Positions 47,501-58,894 of a DNA stretch of 64,000 bases are shown here, one piece after another. The stretch spans positions 94,853,235 through 94,917,234 of the forward strand of contig OY829326.1 of the NCBI GenBank assembly GCA_963691655.1, given 5' to 3'. How positions within the stretch are numbered: the first letter of the stretch is position 1; each line of letters opens with the position of its first letter. Both the position numbers and the translations under genes were made by a program. Source of the DNA: Toxonevra muliebris (Eukaryota > Arthropoda > Insecta > Diptera > Pallopteridae). Under the pieces are notes generated by a model that saw nothing but the letters and a program-made list of their open reading frames with translations, was not told the origin of the DNA and did no database searches.

Positions 47501-48011
47501 GACAGCAGCGTTAATTTTATTTAATGAAGATCTTCTTTTTGTACTTTTACGAATTTAAGTTTAAGGTATTTTTTTATGTAACCATAAAAGAAGTATAATG
47601 TACACTTGCTGTGGTTCAAAGGGCGACGGGGTTATTATTTTAAAAGATTCGGCTTTGACACTGTGAGGTGATAGTGTTAAGGTTATGCCATTAATTTTAA
47701 TTTTACTTGTTACTTTAGGTAAGTTTGAAGTGTTAAATCCCCTTTAGTTCCAGTAAGCAGGAGTCAAAGCATTAATCATCAGCTACTTTGAACATTTGAG
47801 CGTGTGACTCCTCTACCATTGGACAATGTACTACCAATTTTAAAACGAAACCAATTGAGAAAAGAGAATTTAAATTAATCGAATTACAAATAGCTTCCTG
47901 TTTATTAACCTCTTTGGCTGATGTTAAGTGAAAAATTGAGAGAGATAGCAAGAGAGTAAAATTTGATCGGCACGATCACCAAATGATTTGACTGTCGATG
48001 CCGAATCATGA
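44504..48011. other. Non-genic stretch
   Basis: No gene supported. An A run at 45452-45484 and a pair of inward-facing AGCGGATCC-type ends at about 45815-45905 are present. The part at 47390-47540 looks single-copy, with a CAGCTG and TGACAG-rich cluster. Confidence 0.5.
45815..45905. repeat. Tiny MITE or paired ends (AGCGGATCC type)
   Basis: The right side read inward, CAATAGCGGATGCTGAGATT, matches the ends at 1590, 17703 and 56137. The left side keeps the G-rich sub-terminal sequence (GAGGAAGGAGGGGGTTT) and a decayed terminus. The length is about 90 bases. Confidence 0.4.
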
Positions 48012-49238
48012 GATCAAACCAGTGTTACCTTTAAAAAATTATTCCGAATAATTATCTTTTAGGAGCAAAATAGTACACTTTTGGTGAACATGTATGTAAA
48101 AAGGAAAAAACTGCTTAATAGCAACACTCGTCATTCTTTACATACTCGTTTACCCAAAAAATTTTGCAAAAACTTAACAAAAGCTAATTTTTAATTATTT
48201 TTATTATTTGTTGTCAATAAATTTATCACTTTACTTCACAAATTTTGCACAAAAACTAAAAAAAAATTACTACGTAGTTTAAATAAAATAGTAGCAAAAA
48301 AGTACTAAAACAGTACAAAAATGTACTATTGATCGGCGATCAAATGATTGTCTGCATAATATACTTGGAGTAGAGACTTGAAAAATCAAAAACAGAGCGT
48401 TAAAAGTGACGTGATCGGCGATCATTTGATCGTCTACATAACATCGCCCTTACACAGTCAATGTTTTCTGTTTTTATTCTCTTTTCATCGTTTTGTTTGA
48501 TGCCCTGTTACACTATCAGTTTTTTGCTGAATGTTTTTTTTTTTAACTTTTATCTGCAACTATGTTTTTCCATCTAAAAAGTATTTAATTGTATTTTGGA
48601 GTGAATAAAAATTCAACAATTGGAATGGAATTGGATGGAAAATAATTATAATGACAATATGAGATAATATTGGTGGGAATAGCCACAAATTATACAAAAA
48701 ATATTGCATTTATATATGAAAAACGCAGAAAAATAATCTTTAAAATTTGCGAACTATTAAAATAAGTTCCGTCGCTTTGTTACTTGGCCATTGAATTACC
48801 ATGTTTTTATAAAAATTATTAAGTAATTTTTTAAACAGCACTCATTTTTACAAACAAACAAAAGCCAAACAACGCAAAGGGTGGCAAAGAACAAAAATTT
48901 TATTTATAAGTTAGTAAAAACTCTAGTATTTTTCATAAAATATTAGCATTTTCCAATAAAATACAACAGTGCATCTTCAGCAACCCCATTTTATTTGAAG
49001 TGATGCAGGTTTTTTTCGACAGTAAAAAAAATTGAAGTGAAATGTGTTCATCCTCTCTTTTGCTCAGTGTTCATTTTTCAAAGCAACAACCATTGCATTA
49101 TTTGACAGCAAAACATTGATCGTGTAACATCGCCCATACAAATTAAACAAACAACATATTAAACAAAATTACTTTACAATAACAAAATATATGGCATTTG
49201 TTTTTACTCTCACTTTAGAGTTCTACTCTGGTTTGATC
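48012..49238. mobile_element. Possible DNA element with GATCAAACCAG inverted ends
   Basis: GATCAAACCAGTG at 48012 is mirrored by CTCTGGTTTGATC ending at 49238. Inside lie repeated GATCGGCGATCA motifs (about 48331 and 48413) and TAACATCGCCC (about 48441 and 49126). No coding frame is present. The short inverted ends without a clear target duplication leave this tentative. Confidence 0.35.
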
Positions 49239-50149
49239 CCTGAGTAAAAGAGAAAATAAGTGCTGCCTACTTATTCATTTAGAAGACAACAGAAAATAAA
49301 AGACAAACGTTTTGTTGTTAGTGCATTAATTGGCAACATTGATCGCAGAGAAAACAAAAACAGTCGATTGATATTTATCCCAGAGTGCGCTATCTCAGTT
49401 TTAGATGCGCTCACTCTCTCATTATTTTTTTATTCCGTTACCCAGCAACTTTACTCTAACAAGTGAATAAGGCTAATAAATGATGTCTCCATTCTCCAAG
49501 TTAATAAACATTTCCTCTATTTATAATTCTATTAAGTAAAACAAAGTTTGAGAAAAGAAAATAAGTCAAATGTCAAATTAATTTCGTCGGCCATCAACCG
49601 GAAAAAGTTACACCAAATCGATTAAATTAATCGAATTTCGAAGTGGTGCAGTGCTGCGCCACTTGCCTCGTTGCAACATGTGGAAAATACATCGATCAAC
49701 AACTTTCAGGCAAACAAACCAATTGATGAAGTGCTTGAATGAATAAGTGACTGAATGAATGAATAAAAAAAAACCAAATGGAGTAAGGGGTTCAGAGTCA
49801 TCTGATGACTTTAATGATAAGGTTAATAGCTGAAATAATACTTTAATCACGAAATCTCTAAGAAATTACAAAAGCGATACAGAGGAGCATTTTTAAGCGT
49901 TGTTGTAAACAAATGTTTTTTATATAATAACATTGTAAATTGTAGGCGTATGAATAAAAGCAAAAAGCTAAAAACAAAAACAAAAAAATAATGATAATCT
50001 TGATGTGTGTGTTGGTAAAGAAACTAGGAAAACTTCAAAAAATAAATGTAAATAAACACGGAAGTTAAGCAGATCTTGAGTCTGAGGATATTAAAATGGA
50101 AGATGCTACAAATGATGGATACAAAATTAGTGGCGTACACTGCGACCTG
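49239..50149. other. Non-genic stretch
   Basis: No gene supported. Short frames lack recognisable domains. Confidence 0.5.
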
Positions 50150-50294
50150 AAAATATGTTGTGTCCCAGCAAGGACTTAGTGCTATCCGTGTTAAAAATTT
50201 TAGTAATAAGAAGGTATATTCTATGTGGTATCACAATGGGCCGTTCAGGCCTAAGTGTGTCTCTCGACAGCCACTCCAACCTAACCTAACCTAA
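50150..50294 (+). repeat. Non-LTR retrotransposon 3' end with (CCTAA)n tail
   Basis: Contains GTGGTATCACAATGGGCC, then CAGGCCTAAGTGTG, CTCTCGACAGCCACTCC and the tail AACCTAACCTAACCTAA. This is the same 3' non-coding module as near 5280 and, inverted, near 54030. Almost no coding sequence is left. Confidence 0.7.
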
Positions 50295-51310
50295 GGTCTA
50301 TTTCCAAGGATTTCCGCTTTCCGTCTAGTATTTGGTACCGTGAGATGCTCATATTCAACTACTGTAAGGCTCATAAAAAAAAATAATTTAGACCTGTTCG
50401 CAAGGTCGAAAGCATTAGGAAGACCTCAGAAGACCAACACCCGGAAAAACGGCGTAATACGAGAAATAAATTGGAAGGATCGATTCAAAAGTTCAGTAAC
50501 AATAAGGACTGAGATGAAGAGCAATCACAATGTAGATTTAAGTGGTGAAACTTTGCGTAGAAGACTTCGGGACTGCGGATTATATGGAAGATGACTGACT
50601 CAAAAGCCCCTATTGACGAAGCGGATGAAAGCAAACCGCTTTCTTGGATGAATAAAAATCGAAATTGGACCCTCGAGAACTGGAGAAAAGTTATATAGCC
50701 CGATGAAAGCAAAATCAAATCCGTATGTTCGTCACTCAGAATGTGAACGATAAAGGATAACTGTTTAGTTAAGACAGTGAAGTTTCCAGAAAGCCAGATG
50801 GTGTGGAGCTGTTTCTCCTACTTTATCCGGAGTCCCTTGTTCCATAGTCAAGGGACCGTAAACGCTAAAAAATATTGGCAAATTATTAGAGACCAACTTC
50901 TACCAGCCATTGAGGAGCATTTATCTCATAGTAATGATTTTGTTTTCCAGGACGATTCTGCGCCATGTCCTCGTGTAAATACTTATAAGTGTTTATTAAT
51001 GTTTAATAAATTGAAAAATAATAACAAAATTTTAATATTAATTTTTGCAGATTAAAAAAGCGTTGGATGACATTGGGGTTCGCAAACTGGAGTGGTCCGG
51101 AAACTCCCCGGATCTAAGTCCTACGGAGCACCTCTGGCACATTAAAAGCGAAAAGTGGCAGAAAATAAGCCAGAGAAAACCCTCTTGCTGCAGCTTTGGA
51201 TAAAGTCTGGTAAGAAGAAAATGCTTATGGTTGGCTAGTATTTCCATCACTCCAAGTACTAATGAAAAGTGCAAAATATGCCATGTTTTCAAAAAATGTC
51301 AATATTACTT
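50295..51310 (+). pseudogene. Tc1-like transposase pseudogene with a candidate intron
   Basis: The open frame from 50340 contains the DNA-binding part and linker (ARSKALGRPQKTNTRK, then the GETLRRRLRDCGLYGR end of the second helix-turn-helix). In later frames come the catalytic blocks: PDESKI (first Asp, about 50700), QMVWSCFS, DFVFQDDSAPCPR (second Asp, about 50950) and WSGNSPDLSPTEHLWH (third acidic residue, about 51090-51140), a DD34E-type plan. Stops at about 50590 and 50700 and a frameshift near 51155 inactivate it. Between PCPR and IKKALDD lie 76 bases with GTAAAT at the start and TTTTTGCAG at the end; removing them restores the family sequence in frame. Terminal inverted repeats were not found. 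Confidence 0.82.
50975..51050 (+). other. Candidate spliceosomal intron in the Tc1-like pseudogene
   Basis: 76 bases starting GTAAATACTTATAAG and ending ATTTTTGCAG. It is phase 0, placed between the second and third catalytic blocks. Its length, A+T-richness and acceptor are normal for fly introns. A chance A+T-rich insertion remains possible. Confidence 0.5.
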
Positions 51311-51805
51311 ACTGACTATGTACGACCAGCTATTAAGTAACACCGCTCAAATTTAATTTTCACTACTAGTTATTCGAATTAGCGTTTGAAGTCTCTTCGG
51401 AAACTAAATTTCTAGCACGTCTTCAGAAATCACAAATAAAAATAATACTAAAAAAATCCCAAACCAATTACTTTATTTAATAATATATTTTTCAATGCAT
51501 AAAATGTAAATAAAAGTAACTATCATAACATAAAATTAAATTGCACATAAATTTTCAACCCAATTTTGCGAAACGAATGAAAATGTAGTGCGCTGTGCGT
51601 CTAGTAAAATTTATGATATTTGTAATTCAATGACGAAAATACATATAAAATTGATAGGCACCTACTCCTACAGCAATGGCAACTAATGTACGACTTACCT
51701 CTTCCATTACCATCACCACAAGAGAGTGACATCAGTGTTTGTATAGCCACAACGGAAAGAAATAACAAAAATGTTAAGCAGGTGAAATAAAAGCTGAAAT
51801 ATACA

Positions 51806-52063
51806 TACAGTCGTCGACAAAAAGCCAATCGCAATAAAAATTGTTTAAGATTTTTTCTTTAGACTACTAAATTATTTAAACAGTGTGGGACAAAAGTGTG
51901 TTAATGTTTTGAAAATTTTAACATTTATCCAAATTTTTAACTTAAACTTACTTTACTTTAACAAATTCGAATTTGAAAACTAATGAACAACGAAAACGAC
52001 ATTTGAAGAAAAGGTTCTTAAAAAATTTACTAATGCGTGCGTTTTTTTTTGTCAACAACTGTA
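51806..52063. mobile_element. 254-bp Tc1-type MITE
   Basis: TA dinucleotides (51806-51807 and 52062-52063) flank ends CAGTCGTCGACAAAAAG and, inward from the right, CAGTTGTTGACAAAAAA. CAGT-GTTGACAAAA-type ends are common in the Tc1 group. The interior is A+T-rich and non-coding. Confidence 0.75.
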
Positions 52064-53496
52064 CATAGATAAAAATAAATGAAGAGAAGAAAAAAGACAG
52101 AAGAAAAGTATAACACCAACGTAATGCAAAACAACAAAAGAAAAAATAAAAACGACAAACAATAAGGAAAAATAATACAAAAACGATGTTGATGTTTATG
52201 TAGCTGGTGGCAGCAGCAGCAGCAGCAACAGCAGAATCAGCAACTAGTGGTAGGTAACAATGGCTGCTTAGTGCTGGTATTGGTTAGTGCTGATGGTGGC
52301 GTTCAATTACGTCGAACACCTTCATGGCACATTAATAAATTAGAAAAGTAATGCTGGTGCTTTGAGGCTTTCTTTATTTATAAAGAGACGCTCCTTTCTT
52401 AATATTTATTACATTTGGCACTAACACTATTATAAACTATTTCTTTTCTTTAATGGTTAGTTAGTTTGCGGCTAAAGCTTGCATTACTATTTCAATACTT
52501 TTATTAATTGTACAATTAAATAAATTAATTTTTGTTGTACTATATCGAATTTCTGCTTTTTTTTGTTGCAATTATAAACAATTTACCAAATAAATTGCAA
52601 TCAATTTTAACTTAGTTAACTATACTTAATTTCTGAATATCGATAGTGCAAGTTTTGTCTTTCTCAGCTCATAAATACACTGCTGTCCTCAATTTTTGAC
52701 TTCCTTTACTTATAACCAACACTTACTCTAACAATTGACAATTGTGGGTTGTCATCAATTACAAATGCTATAGAAAACTTAAATTTATTTGTTATTGTTA
52801 AATAATAAAAATCTACTGAAAATTTAAATATGCCAATCTATATTTTTTTCTTTTATAAATAACTAACATAGAAAGTATGATTTATTATTGTCTGTAATTT
52901 GTAATACAAGACGAAGAATTGTCATTTTGACAATTGTTAAAATGCAAGTCGAAGTAAGTGGATGTCGACTGCCATTTGTCATTTGCGGTTATAGCGTTTG
53001 ACGTTTTTGCGGTATGTTCGAGTATGTAACTTCGTTATTGTTTTATGGCGCAATTTTGTTTGATGGCAGAAAAGGAAATATAAATCATAAAAATATGTAA
53101 CAACTACTACTATAAACAATGCATTAATGCATTTCAATTTTAAATTGAAGAAATAAAAAGAAATTATGAAAAAATACGATTGCTAATTAAATTTTTTTTT
53201 TTTTTGTTTTGTTATTTTATATGGTATATGAGATTTCGGAGTCTTTAACTGGAGGGTTATAACTCTTCACTGTTTCAAAGACTTTTTAACATTGTATGAG
53301 TCGATGAGAGCAAAAATGGAGTGAGCCAATTTTTTATAATTTGCTTTTACACTACCTCACCACTTCATTCAGTTTCTTACGAAAGTGGTGTAAGTCTAGC
53401 TACAACTCTCTGCCAAAGACTTTTGTGCTGTGGGCAAATAATTTTTATACAGTTCTTCAAAATCTAATTGTCCTATATGACGGTCTCACAAGAGCT
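52064..53496. other. Non-genic stretch
   Basis: No gene supported. A short (CAG)n/(CAA) tract lies at about 52211-52245 in otherwise A+T-rich DNA. Confidence 0.5.
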
Positions 53497-53540
53497 ATGT
53501 AAACGGGTGTTGTTCCTTATGTAAACGGGTGTTGTTCCTT
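53497..53540. repeat. Perfect 22-bp tandem duplication
   Basis: Two identical 22-base units beginning ATGTAAACGGGTGTTGTTCC, head to tail. No divergence between them suggests a recent duplication. Confidence 0.95.
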
Positions 53541-53969
53541 ATGCATTGAATCTCATTAGGCATTTAGATGATAATGATTATTATGATATCATCTACTTAA
53601 TATCATCAAAACACTCTAACATGCAAAATAACATTATCGATTTGGTGGAAAAATAGGGAAAAGTTCCTTAGCCATCCAACCAACGATTAAAAAATCTGGT
53701 CACTCAAAACAGCAACAACTTTAATGTAAAGTGTACCAACATCAAAATAGTCAGTGGCTTTAGCTAATATAATATTTCTACAGATGTAGATATTGCAGGC
53801 AAAGTGTTGATCTGATTGAACATTTCCACTCGAAGACCAATTGTGGTCCATTATGAGTTCTTCCGTTTTGTGGTTTTGGAATCCTACCACGAATCTATAT
53901 TCACATGGTGCCAAATTTACAATTTTAAGAAAACCCCGTATCTTTACCGCGAATGAAGTAGATGATGAT

Positions 53970-54055
53970 TGGTGGTTGGTGGGAGTGGCTTTCGAGAGAC
54001 TCACTTACGCCTGAATGACCCATAGTGATACCACATGGTTTGGCCTACATGTTAA
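53970..54055 (-). repeat. Non-LTR retrotransposon 3' end (inverted)
   Basis: Reading from 54055 down: CATGTGGTATCACTATGGG, then CATTCAGGCGTAAGTGAG and CTCTCGAAAGCCACTCCCACC. This is the same module as 50226-50280. The CCTAA tail is replaced by CCAACCACC. Confidence 0.65.
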
Positions 54056-55404
54056 CGCCGGTTCAAACGGCTGTGCGGTAATTTGTACACGTTCTAAATA
54101 ATCTCATACACTTTATATCGATAGTGAATATAAGAAGGTTATGAGAATTAACCACCAGACAAAGGGAGGAACTCACGAACTCAAAACTCTCGGGTGAACG
54201 TCAATGACAGATTGTACCTAAAATGTAAAATTGTAGTTAATTTACCTTATCGCAAAACACGGTGCGTTTAAACTAGTTTTAATTGAAAGGTTTGTGCATA
54301 TGGGATTTTTGTTTTTATTATTGTAGTTTGAACACCGTGCGAACAGTTTTAAACAAAAAAATCGCTGGGGCCCTTTTTAAAAAAAACTCGCTCAAAAACC
54401 GTGAACACTTGAGTTCGACTTTTCTTTGGCTTGTAGCTCAGACCCTAGGTGAGATAGAATATTTTGTTCTTCAGCAATCTAGTTGGCCAAATAATTCTCT
54501 ACAAAAATTGTTTTGACAAATTTTTCCCTATCTGCCGTACTTCTCTAGATAATTTGGAAAAAGTGAAGGAAAAAAAACTGAAAAATTAATTTAACTATTA
54601 TTGATCAATGTGTGTTGAAATAACAAAAACAAGTAGCTTTTGCAACAAAATATTTATTATTTATTGGATATTGGTAACATACTATATTTTTAAAAGTGCA
54701 ATCCATTAAATTCAAACACGGCAATGTTGAGTGTTGAGCGAAAATCGTCAAGAGCTTAGATGAACTTTAAGCAGCCAATACTAGCTGTGCGCAAAATATT
54801 AAGTTTTTATAATAAAATCTTACAGGAATTTCCGTTGAAACCGTCGCTTTCTAAATTTATATTTGGAATTTTTTTTGGTAAAAAATATTAAAAATTGTTT
54901 TTTCCACTTTTGGCCAAAAAGGACCCATTATAAGGAGAGATATGACTTTGCAGTGTTTAACAAAAATTTTCCTTACACCTTTCCCTATAATAGATTCTCA
55001 GACGTAAACATCGAGAAATGCACGGTTATATCCCAAAAACCGACCAACTTCAACGGGCTATACCGAACGTCCGACCAAGACTTTTGGAAAAATCCTATAC
55101 AGGGTTTTTATTATTAGATCAAGTATTTTTCAGCTATCACAGTCGTTACGTTGTATCCGAAATTGTGTTGCACAGTGTTATGAAACATTTAACTCAAACA
55201 TTTCGATTATATTTCCTTTTCAAACTCAAAAATCACAGTAGCCCATTGAAATGGAATTGACTTGAAAAATCTGTAAATTCACCACATATTTAATATTTTT
55301 ATGCTATAAAAAAATCCGTTTTTATAGACAATTCCAGCTGGACTCCCATTGACCCAATGTATCAATCGCGGGGGGGGGGGGGGATAACTTTTTTTTCGCC
55401 CACC
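54056..55404. other. Non-genic stretch with a poly-G run
   Basis: No gene supported. Frames at 54863-55260 lack motifs. A run of G lies at 55369-55383, just before the next MITE. Confidence 0.5.
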
Positions 55405-55542
55405 TTAACCCATTAAGGACGAGCGGGAACCAAAGTAGATAGACCAAGAAAGTAACTTGAGAAAAAAATTGTTTTTGAACCTGGCTCAGGAACGGCTCAG
55501 CGAAAAGGTGCCATATGGCACCGCTAAGCATTACTGGGTTAA
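55405..55542. mobile_element. 130-bp TTAA-flanked MITE with palindrome
   Basis: TTAACCCATTAAGGACGAG on the left and, inward from the right, TTAACCCAGTAATGCTTAG. TTAA lies at 55405-55408 and 55539-55542. The perfect 16-base palindrome GGTGCCATATGGCACC (55507-55522) sits near the right end. Nothing is encoded. Confidence 0.65.
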
Positions 55543-55649
55543 TATAGGTACATATCGTTACCTCTATTCTTCAACCACTTATCTCAGAAAGTATTATTTT
55601 GCAGAAAATAAAAAAACTAAAGGTTAGATGATAGATTGCTTCAATTTTC

Positions 55650-56050
55650 TCTATATCATTGTAGCTTTTGCAGTTGGAATTGATTTCATAGCGTCCTGGC
55701 TGTCCACAAAGGTTATGATATCTCCGAAAGAGGAAAATCACAATCTATTATTGCTTTGGAAGCTTTTTAATTTCTCCTAGGAAGACACTGGATGTGTCAG
55801 GTAATCTAAAATACTTCCATCTGTTGAGTGTTTCCGAGTAGAGTCCCGCTCCTGTTCCCACTTTTATTTTTGGAAAATCAGTGAAAATACTGATTCTAAG
55901 AGATCCATTTATAGCTGTTTCAAAATTTCTCTGCGAACATCTTTGTAGGCATAAAAAGCAGTTAGTTCTTATTTATTTTTCTCTTCCACGCTTAGAATGA
56001 TTTCAGGGTATACTTCCTCTTGAGAAGGAAATCCAAGCTACGGTTAGGTA
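55650..56050 (-). pseudogene. Retrotransposon RNase H remnant
   Basis: Reading from about 55900 down: FTDFPKIKVGTGAGLYSE (compare YTDGSK...GTGAG), RLPDTSSVFLGEI with the Glu of the active site, then ITFVDSQDAMKSI with the next Asp. This is the first half of an I-type RNase H. Flanking sequence up to 56050 may be more of the same but is too decayed to read. Confidence 0.7.
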
Positions 56051-58890
56051 AATTATGGCGAAGGATCGTACTCGGTAGTAACGTAAAAGAAGAGACTTGA
56101 CTAATTATAGAACATTTGTATAAAACCAACTAGCGGATCTAGAGATTGCGGAAGGGAGGTTTTAATTTACTCGTTTTTTTTTCAAATCCGAAGAGCGTTC
56201 GAAATATCTGAAATTTTGTATCCCTAAAGTTCCCCTTGGATTTATAGATGTAAATCTTATATGATCGTTCCACAAATCGTACCGTAAAGTTCAACGAATT
56301 ACCTTCTAAGTTGGTTATTGACCTTTACAAGAAGAAATATGAAGCCAAAATTTAATTATATATATAACTATGCAAAATTTTTATAAAATATTTGATTTGA
56401 TATTTTTACTTTGATTCAGAATCTCGTAACAGAATTTTGTAATAATTCAAGACATCTAGTGATTCTAACCAAAATGTAACCAAAACTAGCAAAAATTCTT
56501 ATTTTTCCACTTTTAGATTGAAATTTTTCAAAATTCTGCCGTAACAGGATTTTGATTAAGTAATAAAAATTCCAGTCTAATTACTAATTTGGTCCTTGAG
56601 TCTTTTGCAGGCCTGTAATATGGGAATAAAAGTTTACACTCTTTCTTAAAGTGAAGTGAAGATCTATACTTTTCAGAGTTTTAAATTTCACGAAAAACTT
56701 CTTCATACTTAAGGATTAAACGAATTGATTGAAGAATTAATTTATTGCTTAATTCTTCTCTGAGAGCTAAATCAAAACTTTATCAACTGGGGGCTGAACA
56801 TTTCCAAAACAAAACTAACAAAGTGCATTAATGTTAACTACAAATTGTTAGTATATAGCGGTAATATAAAATTTTTCTAAGCTTTTTTTCCACTTTACAA
56901 CAGCAATAAATTTATGGAAATTGCATTTTAATTATAAAAACAAAACAAACACATTCAATTGTTGCCATCATCGGCCCATTTGAAAATGTTTAAATAAAAT
57001 TTTTGAGTCAATACCTATAAATTGAAAAACCACACAGAAAACTTGTTTATTACTGTTAACTTGTTCAATTCGATTCAAAAGTGTATGTAAAACATACTCA
57101 TAAAAATTATGTATGTGCATCTCGTGGTGAATGCATGAAATGCAGTTTCGAATACGAATTATTACGCAAACGATGCAATGTTTGGACGGTAACCAAAAAA
57201 AAAAAATGTACGCGTATTGTAAGCGTGTAGTTTTTGTTGACCAAATTAATGACGTTCAAGGTCATTCCGATTCGAAGAACTGGTTGCGCTTCTTCATAAA
57301 ATTTAGGTCAAATTTTTTAAGTTTTTCATATAAAAAAAAAAAAAAACCGTAATCAATTGAGTTAATGGCTGATTGAAATCAGTTAAAAAAATAAATTTTA
57401 ATATTTTTGAACATAACATCAATGAAAGCCTTCGGTGTATGCAGATGGGAAGCTTAAGAGAATTTGAGTATTCTCAATCGCCTTTTGGAGGCTACGCAAT
57501 GCAACAAAACCATTTTGGGGGACCTTAGAAATCTCCACTTTAAGGAAAGAACGTCGTAGAAAGTTTAGAAAAGTGCAAAGGGGTGCACAGTGCTTCGAGA
57601 GTGGACAAAAATCAAAAAAAATTATGTCTCCGATCATTAAAATTTTGATGTCATTTTAAAGGTAATAGAATATGTATAACGAACCCAAAATATTTTTTAC
57701 AGCGGTTGTGTTTTGAAGGAGTTAGGGCTTGCCAAAGTCGATCAATTTAAGAAGCAAATATTGAAATTTTTATGACTCTTGCAAAAAATTGCTTAAAAAT
57801 TAGGTATCATTGACAGCGCTTTCATTTTTTTTTTTTTTTATAAGACGAATAATATTACCTACTCCACAAAATATAATTTTGTTTTTTAAACAGAACATTG
57901 TTTTTTTAGAAAAACTTAAAAAATCTTTGAGGTTCAGTAAATAATATAAAACATTAGGCCGCAAAAGGCTGTGGTCTCGTGCTTTTTTTTGTTAATAATA
58001 ATCCTTACTTTTTTAAATTGTGGAAAAAAATTGGCCAACTTTGTCCAACCTTAGAGAAAATACTATTAAATAAAAAAAATAAAAAATTTTAACGAAATTT
58101 ATTAAACTATTTCAACTTCTCAAAGCAATTTTTTTTTTGGTACCATAATTTTCATGGCCTGGTCTTCAAAACATTCTAAAGCATAAATTTCAACCTATTA
58201 GTGACAAACCTCTAGTGAATATGTTGACAATACATTGAATATAAATTTCTCCGAGTTTTAGGAGTCTCCTAATATTAATAGATGCTCATGTTTGGTATAC
58301 AAATCACATACATATGTATTCGTACTATTGGCGTACTGAACTCTGCCAAAACGTTGGGAACAAAGTATGGAATAGTTTATAATTATAAAAATATCGACCA
58401 AAAAGCCTGTCATCATAGCCTTGTTTGAAAGTAAAAGAAGTCAAAATTTTAGAAAGAACTTAACCTTTGAAAGGCAATTTTCTTTTTTGAATAATCTTTG
58501 AAAAAAATATTCCTCGTGAAAAAACCGCTCAAGGTCAAACCCACCCAAGTCATTTTTTTTTTAAGAAACTTATCATAATAAGTAAAAGTTACAAAAAAAT
58601 TGGGGAGAGAAAACTCTGTTCTCCTTCTCGTACCTTGCACTATGGACCAAAAACTCAATTAGATGACATAAAATCGCATAAAGAAAATTGAGCGCTGAAA
58701 CTTCATGCACGTGCTGCTGATATAATTCGAAAATATATATTAAAAATTGGGCGCAATCGAGGAACTAGAGTGCCGACCTTTTCTGAGGGGGTGTAGTAAT
58801 TGTGTATATCTTTAGAACTATATATCGATGGTCATACATTGACCCCACCACTTTTGGAATGCAACAAGTTCTCTTTAAACAATAGGACAG
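56051..58890. other. Non-genic A+T-rich stretch
   Basis: No gene supported. A solo AGCGGATCTAGAGATTG end occurs at 56137. The remainder is A+T-rich with long T runs. Confidence 0.5.
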
Positions 58891-58894
58891 TTCC

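Noticed and set aside
50278..50294. Telomeric repeat array
   Set aside because: Only about three CCTAA units, located at the 3' end of a retroelement fragment.
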